From contig JBBPYK010000013.1 of NCBI GenBank assembly GCA_038199985.1, positions 43,322 through 107,321 on the forward strand: a DNA stretch of 64,000 nucleotides, in the 5' to 3' direction. The translations under genes and the position numbers were made by a program. The stretch comes from Arthrobacter_J sp038199985. Its GTDB lineage: Bacteria; Actinomycetota; Actinomycetes; Actinomycetales; Micrococcaceae. Below the pieces are notes generated by a model. That model made no database searches, was not told the DNA's origin, and was given only the letters and a program-made list of their open reading frames with translations. This document shows, one piece after another, positions 7,784-16,403 of this stretch. Numbering within the stretch: the first letter of the stretch is position 1; the number at the start of each line of letters is the position of its first letter.

Positions 7784-9019
7784 TTATTTCGTCGTCGTTT
7801 TTCGTTGCTGCCCTGCACTCTGAATGACAAGGGTGGCCGCTCCAAGAGCCTCGGCCCGATCCCCCAGCGACGTTGGCGCCACTGTAGTGGACTCTCCAAC
7901 AACGGGGATGGCGTAACGAATAAGCCCGCGGCGCACTGGTGCCACGAGAACTTCACCCAAGGCGCTCAAGGGTCCGCCGACAACGATGACTTCAGGGTTT
8001 ATCAAGTTTGCAAGTGTTCCCAACGCACGTCCCACAGCCTGCCCCGTGTCGTCTATGACTCGGAGGGTGGCGGCATCGCCGTTGGATGCGAGTCGAACAA
8101 TGTCCTCTGTTGTCAGCACGGCAGGAGAGTGTCCGCTAAGGAGGTCCAACATGATTTTTGTTGAAGCCACCGTCTCAAGGCAGCCGCGGTTGCCGCATCG
8201 GCAGACACTGCCCTGGTCATCGAGTGTGGTGTGGCCTATCTCGCCAGTGACACCGATCTTGCCTCTGAAGGGCTGACCGTTGATGACCAGCCCTGAACCG
8301 ATGCCCGTCCCGATTTTGACGAAGGCGAGGTTCTCCGTTGTTCGGTAGTCACCCCATGTGACCTCGGCCAAAGCGCCAAGATTACAGTCATTGTCTACGT
8401 ATACAGGGACGCCAAAAAGCGCTTCCATGTCTTCCCGGACTGCCACTCCAACCCATTCAGGATGAATGGTTCCGCCAACGGCACGCCCGGTCCTGCTGTC
8501 GAGGGGGCCAGGTATTCCAACCCCGACGCCGGTCAGATCATTGAACGTACGGCCTGCTTGCTCCAGGAGGTCCTGAACCATTGAGTAAGCAGCCGCCATC
8601 CCGGTCTCGGCCGAATAGGCTTCGGAGAGAGGGGCGGTGCTTTCCGCGAGTACTTCGTACGAGAGGTTCGCAACGACCACTCGAAGGTGCCTGCGACCAA
8701 AGTCGATGCCGACCGCAGCTTCACCGGAGTCCACCAGGTTGACCGCGAACGCACGCCTGCCGGAGCTGGTGATCGGCGTCAAGTGGACCAGCCCTGACGC
8801 AGACATACGTTTGATGATGTTGGAAACCGTGGCGGTGGACAAGCCGGTGAGGCGGGAGAGCTCGGCCTGCGTCAAAGATCCGTTGTGGGTCAGAGCTGCG
8901 ACGAGAAGCTGCTGGTTCTGCGCCCTGAGGGCCGATTGGGATCCGGGGCGTGGTGGAGCGGAGTTGAATGGGGCAACTGGCATAAGGGTAAGAGTGCTAC
9001 ACGAAGCAATTGCCGTCAA
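7784..9019 (-). CDS. ROK family transcriptional regulator
   Basis: Up to 411 residues. An N-terminal winged helix-turn-helix (SLTQAELSRLTGLSTATVSN, about residues 54-73) is followed by a ROK sugar-kinase-like domain. That domain has GIDFGRRHLRVVV, GVGIPGPLD, KIGTGIGSG and the zinc site CRCGNRGCLE. The domain order is that of XylR/NagC-type repressors that sense a sugar or phosphosugar. Translation may begin at ATG 9019 or at a second ATG at 8983. It sits upstream of the ABC importer on the same strand and is its obvious candidate regulator; whether it represses or activates cannot be seen. Confidence 0.9.
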   Translation of the reverse strand: MTAIASCSTLTLMPVAPFNSAPPRPGSQSALRAQNQQLLVAALTHNGSLTQAELSRLTGLSTATVSNIIKRMSASGLVHLTPITSSGRRAFAVNLVDSGEAAVGIDFGRRHLRVVVANLSYEVLAESTAPLSEAYSAETGMAAAYSMVQDLLEQAGRTFNDLTGVGVGIPGPLDSRTGRAVGGTIHPEWVGVAVREDMEALFGVPVYVDNDCNLGALAEVTWGDYRTTENLAFVKIGTGIGSGLVINGQPFRGKIGVTGEIGHTTLDDQGSVCRCGNRGCLETVASTKIMLDLLSGHSPAVLTTEDIVRLASNGDAATLRVIDDTGQAVGRALGTLANLINPEVIVVGGPLSALGEVLVAPVRRGLIRYAIPVVGESTTVAPTSLGDRAEALGAATLVIQSAGQQRKTTTK

Positions 9020-9101
9020 GAAGTAAATTCAAGATGAGATGAGCACGAACAACCTAGCTGGTCTCACACCATCTGTGGAAAGTGATATTCACCGAAAATT
9101 C

Positions 9102-9620
9102 CTACGCCAGAGCTTCGCGGTGTTTCTGTGCCAGCTCACGGTAGTGCGAGGCATTGTCCCGGATGGATTGGAACTCCTCATCGGTCAGTTCTCGACGGAC
9201 CTTTGCCGGGACTCCTGCCACGAGGGACCGCGGTGGTACCTCCGTGCCTTCAAGCACGACGGCGCCGGCTGCGACCAGCGAACCTGTACCGATCACGGCG
9301 CCGTTCATCACGGTGGCGCTCATGCCAATCAAGCAGTCATCAGCGATGGTGCAGCCATGGACCACCGCAGAGTGGCCAACACTGACGCGGTTGCCCACGG
9401 TGGTCGGAAATCCAGGATCTGCGTGGAGCACCACATTGTCCTGCAGGTTGGTACCCTCACCTACGGTGATTGCCGCAGTGTCACCGCGGACCGACACACC
9501 ATAGAAGGCGCTCGAATCGGCCGCGAGCGAGGCGTCCCCAATGATCGACGCCGTCGGCGCAACGAACGCACCGGGGTGGATGGATGGAGATTTGCCGTCG
9601 AAATCGATGATGTAAGCCAT
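9102..9620 (-). CDS. Gamma-carbonic-anhydrase-like hexapeptide-repeat protein
   Basis: A 172-residue left-handed beta-helix protein of the YrdA/PaaY/CaiE group. It carries repeated hexapeptides ([LIV]-G-x-x motifs such as SIIGDAS and NRVSVGHSA) and metal-ligand histidines at VVLHADPG and SVGHSAVVHGC. Homologues form trimers with zinc or iron at subunit interfaces. Some are carbonic anhydrases and others are thioesterases or of unknown activity, so the reaction is open. It ends in EALA after an alpha-helical tail. It lies just upstream of, and in the same orientation as, nothing but the ROK gene's promoter region, and 26 bases downstream of purU. Confidence 0.87.
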   Translation of the reverse strand: MAYIIDFDGKSPSIHPGAFVAPTASIIGDASLAADSSAFYGVSVRGDTAAITVGEGTNLQDNVVLHADPGFPTTVGNRVSVGHSAVVHGCTIADDCLIGMSATVMNGAVIGTGSLVAAGAVVLEGTEVPPRSLVAGVPAKVRRELTDEEFQSIRDNASHYRELAQKHREALA

Positions 9621-9646
9621 GGCTCCACCCTACGTGGCGGCAGTGA

Positions 9647-10495
9647 TCAGTTGAAGACGATGGTTCGTTTTCCATCCAAGAGCACTCGGTGCTCGGCATG
9701 CCACTGTACGGCCTGAGCCAAGGCGCGACCCTCCACGTCACGGCCCAGCGTCGCCAGGGATTCAGGGGACCGGGCATGATCGACTCGGATCACCTCTTGT
9801 TCGATGATCGGCCCCTCATCGAGGTCGGCTGTGACGTAGTGCGCGGTGGCGCCAATCAGTTTCACCCCACGGGTGTGCGCCTGATGGTAGGGACGTGCTC
9901 CCTTGAACGATGGCAGGAATGAGTGATGGATATTGATAGCCCGGCCAGAGAGGTCTCGGCAGAGATCGTCGGAAAGGATCTGCATGTAGCGCGCCAGCAC
10001 CACCAGTTCAATGCCGGCCCCGGCCATGATGTCTCTCAGCGCGGCCTCAGCTTCGCCTTTAGAGTCGGGGGTGACAGGCACGTGATGAAAGGCGATGCCG
10101 TAGAAGTCCGCCAGCGGTTCTAGGTCCCGATGATTTGAAACGATGGCCGGGATCTCAATGGCAAGGGTGCCCGAGCGCTGTAGGAACAGCAGATCGTTCA
10201 GGCAGTGACCCGCTTTGGACGCCATGACCAGCGTTCTCATCCGCGCTCCGTCGCGGTTGAGGCTCCATCGCATTCCGAACTCCCGAGCTACCGGTGCCAG
10301 TCCAGCCTCGAGTACCTCAGCCGCCGACGTCGTGGTCATGGCGACGCGCATGAAAAATGTACCCGTATCCGGTGACCCGTATTGCTGTGATTCTGTGATG
10401 TTGCAGCCGGTTTCGGCCAGTGCACCGGAGACGGCGTGCACAATGCCGGGCCTGTCGGAGCAGGAGAGGGAGAGAGAGTATGAAAGTTCAGTCAC
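9647..10495 (-). CDS. purU: Formyltetrahydrofolate deformylase
   Basis: A 282-residue enzyme that hydrolyses 10-formyltetrahydrofolate to formate and tetrahydrofolate, balancing the one-carbon pool and feeding formate to PurT where present. The N-terminal ACT domain begins SCSDRPGIVHAVSGAL. The C-terminal formyltransferase-fold domain has INIHHSFLPSFKGARPYHQA and DLDEGPIIEQ, containing the catalytic histidine and aspartate. Length matches the family. It is divergent from the acetyltransferase-glyA-folD genes, giving a local one-carbon neighbourhood. It starts at a GTG. Confidence 0.95.
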   Translation of the reverse strand: MTELSYSLSLSCSDRPGIVHAVSGALAETGCNITESQQYGSPDTGTFFMRVAMTTTSAAEVLEAGLAPVAREFGMRWSLNRDGARMRTLVMASKAGHCLNDLLFLQRSGTLAIEIPAIVSNHRDLEPLADFYGIAFHHVPVTPDSKGEAEAALRDIMAGAGIELVVLARYMQILSDDLCRDLSGRAINIHHSFLPSFKGARPYHQAHTRGVKLIGATAHYVTADLDEGPIIEQEVIRVDHARSPESLATLGRDVEGRALAQAVQWHAEHRVLLDGKRTIVFN

Positions 10496-10504
10496 GCACC
10501 TAGG

Positions 10505-10533
10505 TTACCTGTGCGTCTCTCCACCGGTAGCCT
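10505..10533 (+). promoter_or_regulatory. Promoter of a leaderless acetyltransferase gene
   Basis: TTACCT at 10505-10510 and TAGCCT at 10528-10533 are 17 bases apart, close to sigma-70-type -35 and -10 boxes. Exactly six bases (GTGTTC) separate the -10 box from ATG 10540, so the transcript would begin at or next to the start codon. No Shine-Dalgarno sequence is present. Confidence 0.5.
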
Positions 10534-10539
10534 GTGTTC

Positions 10540-11079
10540 ATGGACGTTACCTTCGCCTCGCTGACAGATCAGGACGACGACGAGCTGGTTAAGTTCCTGA
10601 CCACGAACCCCTTCCCGTTCCATGTCAACAGTGCACCCTCCGAAGAGCAAGTGCGATCCAAGATGGTGGCCGGAGAGTTTCTCAGCGACGAAACCCGGAC
10701 GTACTGGATCTACGGGGACAACCAGCGGCTAGGACTGCTGATGCTCGAAGACCTCGAGGACGATAATCCTGTCTTCGACTTGCGGCTGGCCGAGCGATTC
10801 CGCGGCGAAGGCCACGGAGTGCCCGTGCTCAACGCACTGACCGGAATGGTCTTCAAGGAGTTTCCACATTTTCGACGCTTCGAGGGACAGACTCGCGAGG
10901 ACAACATTGCCATGCGGAAAACACTTTTGCGCTGCGGATTTGTCAAGGAAGCACACTACCGTCAAGGCTGGCCGGCCGATGGTGGCACATTCTTCGATTC
11001 CGTTGCCTACACCATCCTGAAATCTGATTGGGAGAGCGGAACGACGACGCCGGTGGTCTGGGAGGACTTAGAGGAGTAG
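10540..11079 (+). CDS. GNAT family N-acetyltransferase
   Basis: A 179-residue protein of the RimJ/RimL-like GNAT group. The central segment WIYGDNQRLGLLMLEDL and the following RGEGHGVPVLNAL contain an acetyl-CoA-binding R/Q-x-x-G-x-G/A-like loop. The sequence FRRFEGQTREDNIAMRKTLLRCGF matches the conserved C-terminal N-x-x-[AS] region with the typical 'CGF' strand. The acceptor is unknown. ATG 10540 is chosen over an in-frame start at 10534 because a -10-like box sits six bases upstream. An inverted repeat follows the gene. Confidence 0.82.
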   Translation: MDVTFASLTDQDDDELVKFLTTNPFPFHVNSAPSEEQVRSKMVAGEFLSDETRTYWIYGDNQRLGLLMLEDLEDDNPVFDLRLAERFRGEGHGVPVLNALTGMVFKEFPHFRRFEGQTREDNIAMRKTLLRCGFVKEAHYRQGWPADGGTFFDSVAYTILKSDWESGTTTPVVWEDLEE

Positions 11080-11090
11080 AAATTTGCCAC

Positions 11091-11118
11091 ATCGGGGCGG
11101 AATAAAATACACCCCGAT
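11091..11118. repeat. Inverted repeat upstream of glyA
   Basis: ATCGGGG at 11091-11097 pairs with CCCCGAT at 11112-11118 around a 14-base A-rich interior. It lies 11 bases after the acetyltransferase stop and just before the probable glyA promoter (TAGCCT near 11132-11137). It could be a weak terminator or an operator for glyA; there is no T tract. Confidence 0.45.
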
Positions 11119-11175
11119 CATCTCCACCCGGTAGCCTGTGAGGTGGAAGTCCGTTCCCTCACCCAGGAGTCTAGA

Positions 11176-12459
11176 GTGACCGCAACAAGCCAGTCCGTGT
11201 CCAACGCACCCCTTTCGGAAATCGACCCGGAAATCGCCGACGTACTCAACAAAGAGCTCAGCAGACAGCGGGACACGCTGGAAATGATCGCATCGGAGAA
11301 CTTTGCGCCCCGCGCAGTGCTTGAGGCGCAGGGATCGGTCTTGACCAACAAGTACGCCGAGGGGTATCCGGGACGCCGTTACTACGGTGGTTGCGAGCAT
11401 GTGGACGTAGCGGAAAACCTTGCCATCGAGCGAGTGAAGGCCCTCTTCGGTGCCGAGTTCGCCAACGTACAACCGCACTCCGGTGCCCAGGCAAACGCAG
11501 CTGCGCTCGCCGCCATGGCCAAGCCCGGTGACAAAATCATGGGACTGTCACTTGCGCACGGTGGCCACCTGACCCACGGAATGAAGCTGAACTTCTCCGG
11601 CAAGTTGTACGAGGTAGCTGCCTACGGTGTCGAGGAAGACACAAACCGCATTGATATGGACCGGGTTCGCGAGCAAGCTATCGCAGAAAAGCCCAGAGTC
11701 ATTATTGCTGGCTGGTCCGCCTATCCACGGCAGCTTGATTTTGCGGCGTTCCGCTCCATCGCCGATGAAGTAGGGGCCGTGTTCTGGACGGATATGGCTC
11801 ACTTCGCTGGCCTTGTGGCCGCCGGGCTTCATCCCAATCCGGTGCCACACGCCGACGTCGTCACCTCCACTGTTCACAAGACTCTGGCCGGTCCGCGGTC
11901 GGGCTTGATTCTGGCCAAGCAGGAGTGGGCAAAGAAGCTCAACTCGAATGTCTTCCCAGGCCAGCAGGGTGGGCCCCTGATGCATGTCATCGCGGCGAAG
12001 GCCACGGCGTTCAAGATTGCGGGTTCGGATGAGTTCAAGGAACGTCAGCAGCGGGTCCTGGAGGGTGCCTCGATCATCGCTGACCGCCTGACGTCAGCTG
12101 ACGTTGCCGAGCATGGCGTGTCGGTGTTGACCGGCGGAACCGATGTTCACCTCGTTCTGGTGGACCTGCGCAATTCGGCGCTCGACGGTCAGCAGGCCGA
12201 GGATTTGCTGGACTCTGTAGGCATCACGGTCAACCGCAACGCAGTACCCAATGATCCTCGTCCACCCATGGTGACGTCCGGGCTGCGCATTGGTACACCG
12301 GCTCTGGCGACTCGTGGATTCGGAGCCACGGAATTCACCGAGGTGGCAGAGATCATTGCGAGCACTCTCAAACCTGGCGCGGACATCGAAGCGCTCCGTG
12401 CCAGAGTTTCGAAGCTGACAGCTGAGTTCCCGCTGTACCCAGAACACGAGGAGTGGTAA
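11176..12459 (+). CDS. glyA: Serine hydroxymethyltransferase
   Basis: A 427-residue PLP enzyme that interconverts serine and glycine while loading a one-carbon unit onto tetrahydrofolate. It shows the ENFAPRAVLEAQGS and NKYAEGYPGRRYYGG motifs, PHSGAQAN, and the PLP lysine in VVTSTVHKTLAGPRSG. An in-frame GTG at 11143 exists, but AGGAG at 11165-11169 is placed for GTG 11176, and homology begins there. The product of glyA, 5,10-methylene-THF, is the substrate of FolD encoded three bases downstream. Confidence 0.95.
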   Translation: MTATSQSVSNAPLSEIDPEIADVLNKELSRQRDTLEMIASENFAPRAVLEAQGSVLTNKYAEGYPGRRYYGGCEHVDVAENLAIERVKALFGAEFANVQPHSGAQANAAALAAMAKPGDKIMGLSLAHGGHLTHGMKLNFSGKLYEVAAYGVEEDTNRIDMDRVREQAIAEKPRVIIAGWSAYPRQLDFAAFRSIADEVGAVFWTDMAHFAGLVAAGLHPNPVPHADVVTSTVHKTLAGPRSGLILAKQEWAKKLNSNVFPGQQGGPLMHVIAAKATAFKIAGSDEFKERQQRVLEGASIIADRLTSADVAEHGVSVLTGGTDVHLVLVDLRNSALDGQQAEDLLDSVGITVNRNAVPNDPRPPMVTSGLRIGTPALATRGFGATEFTEVAEIIASTLKPGADIEALRARVSKLTAEFPLYPEHEEW

Positions 12460-12462
12460 ATC

Positions 12463-13446
12463 GTGGAGCAGGGCAGCAACATGGTGGGCTCTGCGGAGCC
12501 ATCAGATGAACCGGGGGTTCCTGCCGGCAACGAGGAGCGCACACCGCTGGGCACCAGAGAAGCCGCTCGGGTACTGGATGGAACGGCAACTGCTCGCGCT
12601 ATCAAAGCGGAGCTTGCCGAGAGGGTTCAAGCGCTGAAGTCCGTCCATGGCCTTACGCCCGGGTTGGCGACGGTCCTCGTGGGTGATGACCCCGCGAGTC
12701 ACTCTTATGTGGGTGGGAAACACCGCGATTGTGCAGAAGTGGGCATCCAGTCCATTCGCCGGGACCTGCCCGTGGACATCACGCAGGCTGAGCTCCTGGA
12801 TGTGGTTGATGAATTGAACGCCAATTCAGAGTGCACGGGCTACATTGTGCAGCTGCCACTGCCTGCACATCTGGATGCCAACGCGATCTTGGAGCGTATG
12901 GATCCGGCGAAGGATGCGGATGGGCTGCATCCCATCAATCTCGGTCGGCTTGTGCTCAATGTGAGCGATCCCATGGCGTCGCCGCTGCCCTGTACTCCGC
13001 AGGGCATCGTTGAGCTGCTGATCCGTCACGAGGTGTATCTCACGGGCAAGAACGTATTGGTGATCGGCCGGGGAATCACGGTTGGACGTCCGCTGGGTCT
13101 ACTGCTGACTCGGCGGCCCATCAATGCAACGGTGACGCTGGCTCACACGGGAACGACAGATCTGTTGGAGCACCTGCGAACGGCCGACGTCGTTGTTGCC
13201 GCCGCCGGGTTCCCGGGGATGGTCAAGGCTGAGGACCTCAAGCCGGGAGCAGTGGTGCTCGATGTCGGTGTGACCCGGGTCGAGGATCCGGAAACCGGGA
13301 AGGTCACCCTTATGGGCGACGTCGAGAAGGCCGCTGCAGAGGTTGCGTCGTGGCTTTCGCCCAACCCCGGCGGAGTGGGCCCGATGACTCGCGCCATGTT
13401 GCTCTCCAACGTGGTCGAGGCCGCGGAACGCGCCGCCGCTTCCTGA
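12463..13446 (+). CDS. folD: Bifunctional methylene-THF dehydrogenase / methenyl-THF cyclohydrolase
   Basis: A 327-residue enzyme that oxidises 5,10-methylene-THF and opens the ring to 10-formyl-THF. The family core begins at about residue 40 (LDGTATARAIKAEL) and contains SYVGGKHRDC with the catalytic lysine, YIVQLPLPAHL, DADGLHPIN, and the Rossmann motif VIGRGITVGRPLG. It ends PNPGGVGPMTRAML. The first 35 or so residues are extra compared with usual FolD lengths near 290, so a later start is possible. GTG 12463 has AGGAG at 12449-12453. It follows glyA by three bases and is likely coupled to it. Confidence 0.94.
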   Translation: MEQGSNMVGSAEPSDEPGVPAGNEERTPLGTREAARVLDGTATARAIKAELAERVQALKSVHGLTPGLATVLVGDDPASHSYVGGKHRDCAEVGIQSIRRDLPVDITQAELLDVVDELNANSECTGYIVQLPLPAHLDANAILERMDPAKDADGLHPINLGRLVLNVSDPMASPLPCTPQGIVELLIRHEVYLTGKNVLVIGRGITVGRPLGLLLTRRPINATVTLAHTGTTDLLEHLRTADVVVAAAGFPGMVKAEDLKPGAVVLDVGVTRVEDPETGKVTLMGDVEKAAAEVASWLSPNPGGVGPMTRAMLLSNVVEAAERAAAS

Positions 13447-13455
13447 CCCCATCGC

Positions 13456-13497
13456 ATGAGACATCGCCTCCCGGTACCTCGGGAGGCGATGTCTCAT
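13456..13497. terminator. Strong bidirectional terminator hairpin
   Basis: A perfect 18-bp stem pairs 13456-13473 with 13480-13497 around a six-base loop (GTACCT). It lies ten bases after folD and 62 bases before the end of thiC on the other strand. Confidence 0.8.
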
Positions 13498-13559
13498 TCA
13501 GTTAACTCTCAGGGACTGATTGGTTGGTGACGATCAGGTCTAGCGTCGGGAGAGGCTCC

Positions 13560-15290
13560 TTAGGACGATGGAAGGGCAGGGTTGGGCAGATGGACCTTGC
13601 CCCCAGGATCACGGATCTCGGCGGAATGGGCACCCATGTCAGCAATGGCTTCTTGTTCGGTGGCGCCGCCAAACAAGTCACGGATGTCCTGGCTGATCCG
13701 CATGGAACAGAACTTCGGTCCGCACATGGAGCAAAAATGCGCTGTCTTGGCAGGCTCCGCGGGCAGCGTCTCGTCGTGGAACCCCTCGGCCGTCTCCGGG
13801 TCCAGGGAGAGAGCGAACTGGTCCCGCCAGCGAAATTCAAACCGGGCCTTTGACAGGGCATCGTCGCGTTCGTGGGCACCCGGGTGGCCCTTGGCAAGAT
13901 CCGCGGCGTGTGCGGCGATCTTGTAGGTGATGACCCCAGTCTTGACGTCGTCCTTGTTCGGCAGGCCGAGGTGCTCTTTAGGAGTGACGTAGCAGAGCAT
14001 CGCGGTGCCATAGCGAGCGATCTCGGTAGCTCCGATGGCTGAGGTTATGTGGTCATAGCCGGGTGCGATGTCCGTGACCAATGGCCCGAGGGTGTAAAAG
14101 GGTGCGCCGTTGCAGAGTTTTTGCTGCCGTTCAACGTTTTCACGGACGAGATGGAACGGGATGTGCCCTGGGCCTTCCACCATGACTTGGACGTCGAATT
14201 CCCAGGCGCGTTTGGTCAGTTCGGCTAAGGTGTTCAACTCGGCGAACTGCGCCTCGTCATTGGCGTCCGCTGTTGATCCCGGACGCAAGCCGTCACCAAG
14301 AGAGAACGCGACGTCGTAGCGAGCAAAGATTTCGCACAGTTCGTCAAACCGGGTGTAGAGAAAGTTCTCTTGGCGGTGCGTCAGACACCAACCAGCCATG
14401 ATTGACCCGCCGCGGGAAACCATTCCGGTGACCCGATTGGCCGTCAGCGGTACATATCGCAGTAGCACACCGGCGTGGATGGTCATATAGTCCACGCCCT
14501 GTTCGCACTGCTCAATCACGGTGTCCCGGTAGATTTCCCACGTCAGGTCGTTCGCCTCGCCGTTGACTTTTTCGAGCGCCTGGTAGATCGGCACCGTGCC
14601 GATTGGAACGGGGGAGTTACGGATGATCCACTCGCGGGTGGTGTGGATATCATCACCCGTGGACAGATCCATGACGGTATCGGCACCCCACTGCGCAGCC
14701 CACTGCAGTTTGTCGACTTCTTCGGCGATGGAGCTGGTGATCGCCGAGTTGCCAATGTTGGCATTGATCTTCACCAGGAAAGCTTTACCGATGATCATGG
14801 GTTCAGATTCGGGGTGGTTGATGTTGTTGGGGATGATGGCCCGCCCAGCGGCCACTTCGCTGCGGACCAGCTCAACATCACAGTTCTCTCGCAGTGCCAC
14901 GAACCGCATCTCCTCGGTTACGACTCCCCGGCGGGCATAGTGCATCTGGGTCACGGTCCGACCCTTCAGAGATCGGAGCGGCCGATGGCTGATCCCTTTC
15001 CATTCGGCTGATGCTGTGCCGCGGCGCTGCGCGGACTTCCCGTCGTCGAGCAGGTTCCTTGCCCGGCCCTCGTAGATCTCTACGTCGCCACGGTTTTCGA
15101 TCCAGCCTTGGCGCAAAGGTTCCAGACCCAAAACCGGGTCGCTGCCAGGCCCGGCGGTGCGGTACACCACGAAATCTGGGTTTTTCACTCCTTTGGGGGA
15201 GTTTTCGAGAGCGATCGTCGTCACTGGGACCGCGATTCCGTGGTCCATGTCTTGGACATAGGCGAGCGAATGCGAATTCATTGCGTTCAT
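13560..15290 (-). CDS. thiC: Phosphomethylpyrimidine synthase
   Basis: A 576-residue radical SAM-type enzyme that rearranges aminoimidazole ribotide to HMP phosphate, the pyrimidine half of thiamine. The C-terminal cluster motif CSMCGPKFC (CxxCxxxxC) binds the 4Fe-4S cluster. Other signatures are NINHPESEPMIIG, TIHAGVLLRYVPLT and ERDDALSKARFEFRWRDQF. The open frame extends up to 15320, but that ATG lies inside the riboswitch, so I use ATG 15290, which has AGGAAA upstream. Expression should fall when thiamine pyrophosphate is plentiful. No other thiamine genes are in the window. Confidence 0.96.
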   Translation of the reverse strand: MNAMNSHSLAYVQDMDHGIAVPVTTIALENSPKGVKNPDFVVYRTAGPGSDPVLGLEPLRQGWIENRGDVEIYEGRARNLLDDGKSAQRRGTASAEWKGISHRPLRSLKGRTVTQMHYARRGVVTEEMRFVALRENCDVELVRSEVAAGRAIIPNNINHPESEPMIIGKAFLVKINANIGNSAITSSIAEEVDKLQWAAQWGADTVMDLSTGDDIHTTREWIIRNSPVPIGTVPIYQALEKVNGEANDLTWEIYRDTVIEQCEQGVDYMTIHAGVLLRYVPLTANRVTGMVSRGGSIMAGWCLTHRQENFLYTRFDELCEIFARYDVAFSLGDGLRPGSTADANDEAQFAELNTLAELTKRAWEFDVQVMVEGPGHIPFHLVRENVERQQKLCNGAPFYTLGPLVTDIAPGYDHITSAIGATEIARYGTAMLCYVTPKEHLGLPNKDDVKTGVITYKIAAHAADLAKGHPGAHERDDALSKARFEFRWRDQFALSLDPETAEGFHDETLPAEPAKTAHFCSMCGPKFCSMRISQDIRDLFGGATEQEAIADMGAHSAEIRDPGGKVHLPNPALPSS

Positions 15291-15299
15291 GGAAAGATT

Positions 15300-15392
15300 T
15301 CCTGCTTCCTTCGCCGGCATTACCCGGACAGGTTCGACGGTCTCGGGCTGCGTCAGCCCGATCTCAGCCCCTGCAACAGGGCTCCCGTGTGG
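15300..15392 (-). ncRNA. TPP riboswitch (THI element)
   Basis: On the minus strand the element has the conserved CTGAGA loop, then a GC-rich P3 stem (CGGGCTG...CAGCCCG), then GAACCTG, CCGGGTAATGCCGGCG and AAGGAA in the standard order. It lies immediately before the thiC start. The distance to the start codon is short and the AGGAAA ribosome site overlaps its 3' flank, which suits control of translation initiation. Confidence 0.95.
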
Positions 15393-15461
15393 ATGTGATC
15401 GAGCCTACAGAACATGGGGTCGAGTGAAAAATCCGTCAGTCGGGTCAACTACTCTTATCGA

Positions 15462-16403
15462 GTGCCTAATTCGACACCGCCTGAATTCGTGATTTCCGCT
15501 CATAGTCTCACCAAAAAGTATGGTGATTTCGTTGCTGTGGACGGTATCTCTTTCGACGTACCCGCAGGGGAGGCGTTCGGCCTTCTTGGCCCCAACGGGG
15601 CGGGTAAGTCCACCACCATGAAGATGATCGGCGGCGTGTCCCAGCGGACCGACGGCGATCTCACGATCATGGGGCTCGATCCCGAGCAGCATGGTCCTGA
15701 GGTACGGGCGCATCTGGGTGTTGTGCCGCAACAGGACAACCTGGATGAGGAACTCAAGGTCCGCGATAATCTCCTCGTGTACGGGCGGTACTTTGGTCTG
15801 CCGATGAGTTATCTGCAACCGAAGGCTGACGAATTGCTGGAGTTTGCCCAGCTGAAGGACAAGGCAAAGTCTAGAGTGGACGCGTTGTCCGGTGGAATGA
15901 AACGCCGCCTGACCATTGCGCGGTCTTTGATCAACGACCCCAAAATCCTGCTCCTTGATGAGCCCACTACGGGCCTGGACCCGCAGGCTCGTCACATCCT
16001 CTGGGACCGGCTCTTCCGTCTGAAGGAAGCAGGGGTCACCCTGATCCTGACCACGCACTACATGGATGAGGCAGAGCAGCTCTGCGACCGTCTGATCGTT
16101 GTGGACAAGGGCCGCATCATGGCAGAAGGCTCACCTGCGGCGCTCATCCGTGAGCACTCCACCCGGGAGGTGTTGGAACTGCGTTTCGGCTCGGACCGTA
16201 ATACGACAGTCAGCGCGGACCTCGTTGGCATTGGCGATCGTTTGGAGACGCTTCCGGACCGTGTTCTGATTTATGCGCATGACGGCGAGTCTGCCCTTGA
16301 AGAAGTCACCGCACGGGGGCTCCATCCCATCACTTCGCTCGTGCGGCGATCCTCGCTGGAGGACGTATTCCTGCGTCTGACCGGGAGGAGTCTCGTTGAC
16401 TGA
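15462..16403 (+). CDS. ABC-2 type exporter ATP-binding protein
   Basis: A 313-residue ATPase with Walker A GPNGAGKST, signature LSGGMKRRL, Walker B ILLLDEPTTGLD and switch histidine TTHYMDEAEQL. After the ABC domain comes a C-terminal region ending RRSSLEDVFLRLTGRSLVD, as in DrrA/NodI-like exporters. The frame is open from an ATG at 15414, but TACTCT at 15450-15455 ends six bases before GTG 15462, so a leaderless start there is my preference. It overlaps the first permease gene by eight bases. The exported substrate, possibly a drug or lipid-linked glycan, cannot be told. Confidence 0.9.
   Translation: MPNSTPPEFVISAHSLTKKYGDFVAVDGISFDVPAGEAFGLLGPNGAGKSTTMKMIGGVSQRTDGDLTIMGLDPEQHGPEVRAHLGVVPQQDNLDEELKVRDNLLVYGRYFGLPMSYLQPKADELLEFAQLKDKAKSRVDALSGGMKRRLTIARSLINDPKILLLDEPTTGLDPQARHILWDRLFRLKEAGVTLILTTHYMDEAEQLCDRLIVVDKGRIMAEGSPAALIREHSTREVLELRFGSDRNTTVSADLVGIGDRLETLPDRVLIYAHDGESALEEVTARGLHPITSLVRRSSLEDVFLRLTGRSLVD

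Noticed and set aside
11080..11176. Possible ZTP or other folate riboswitch before glyA
   Set aside because: The conserved motifs of known glyA/folate-linked riboswitches are not present; only a simple inverted repeat is visible.
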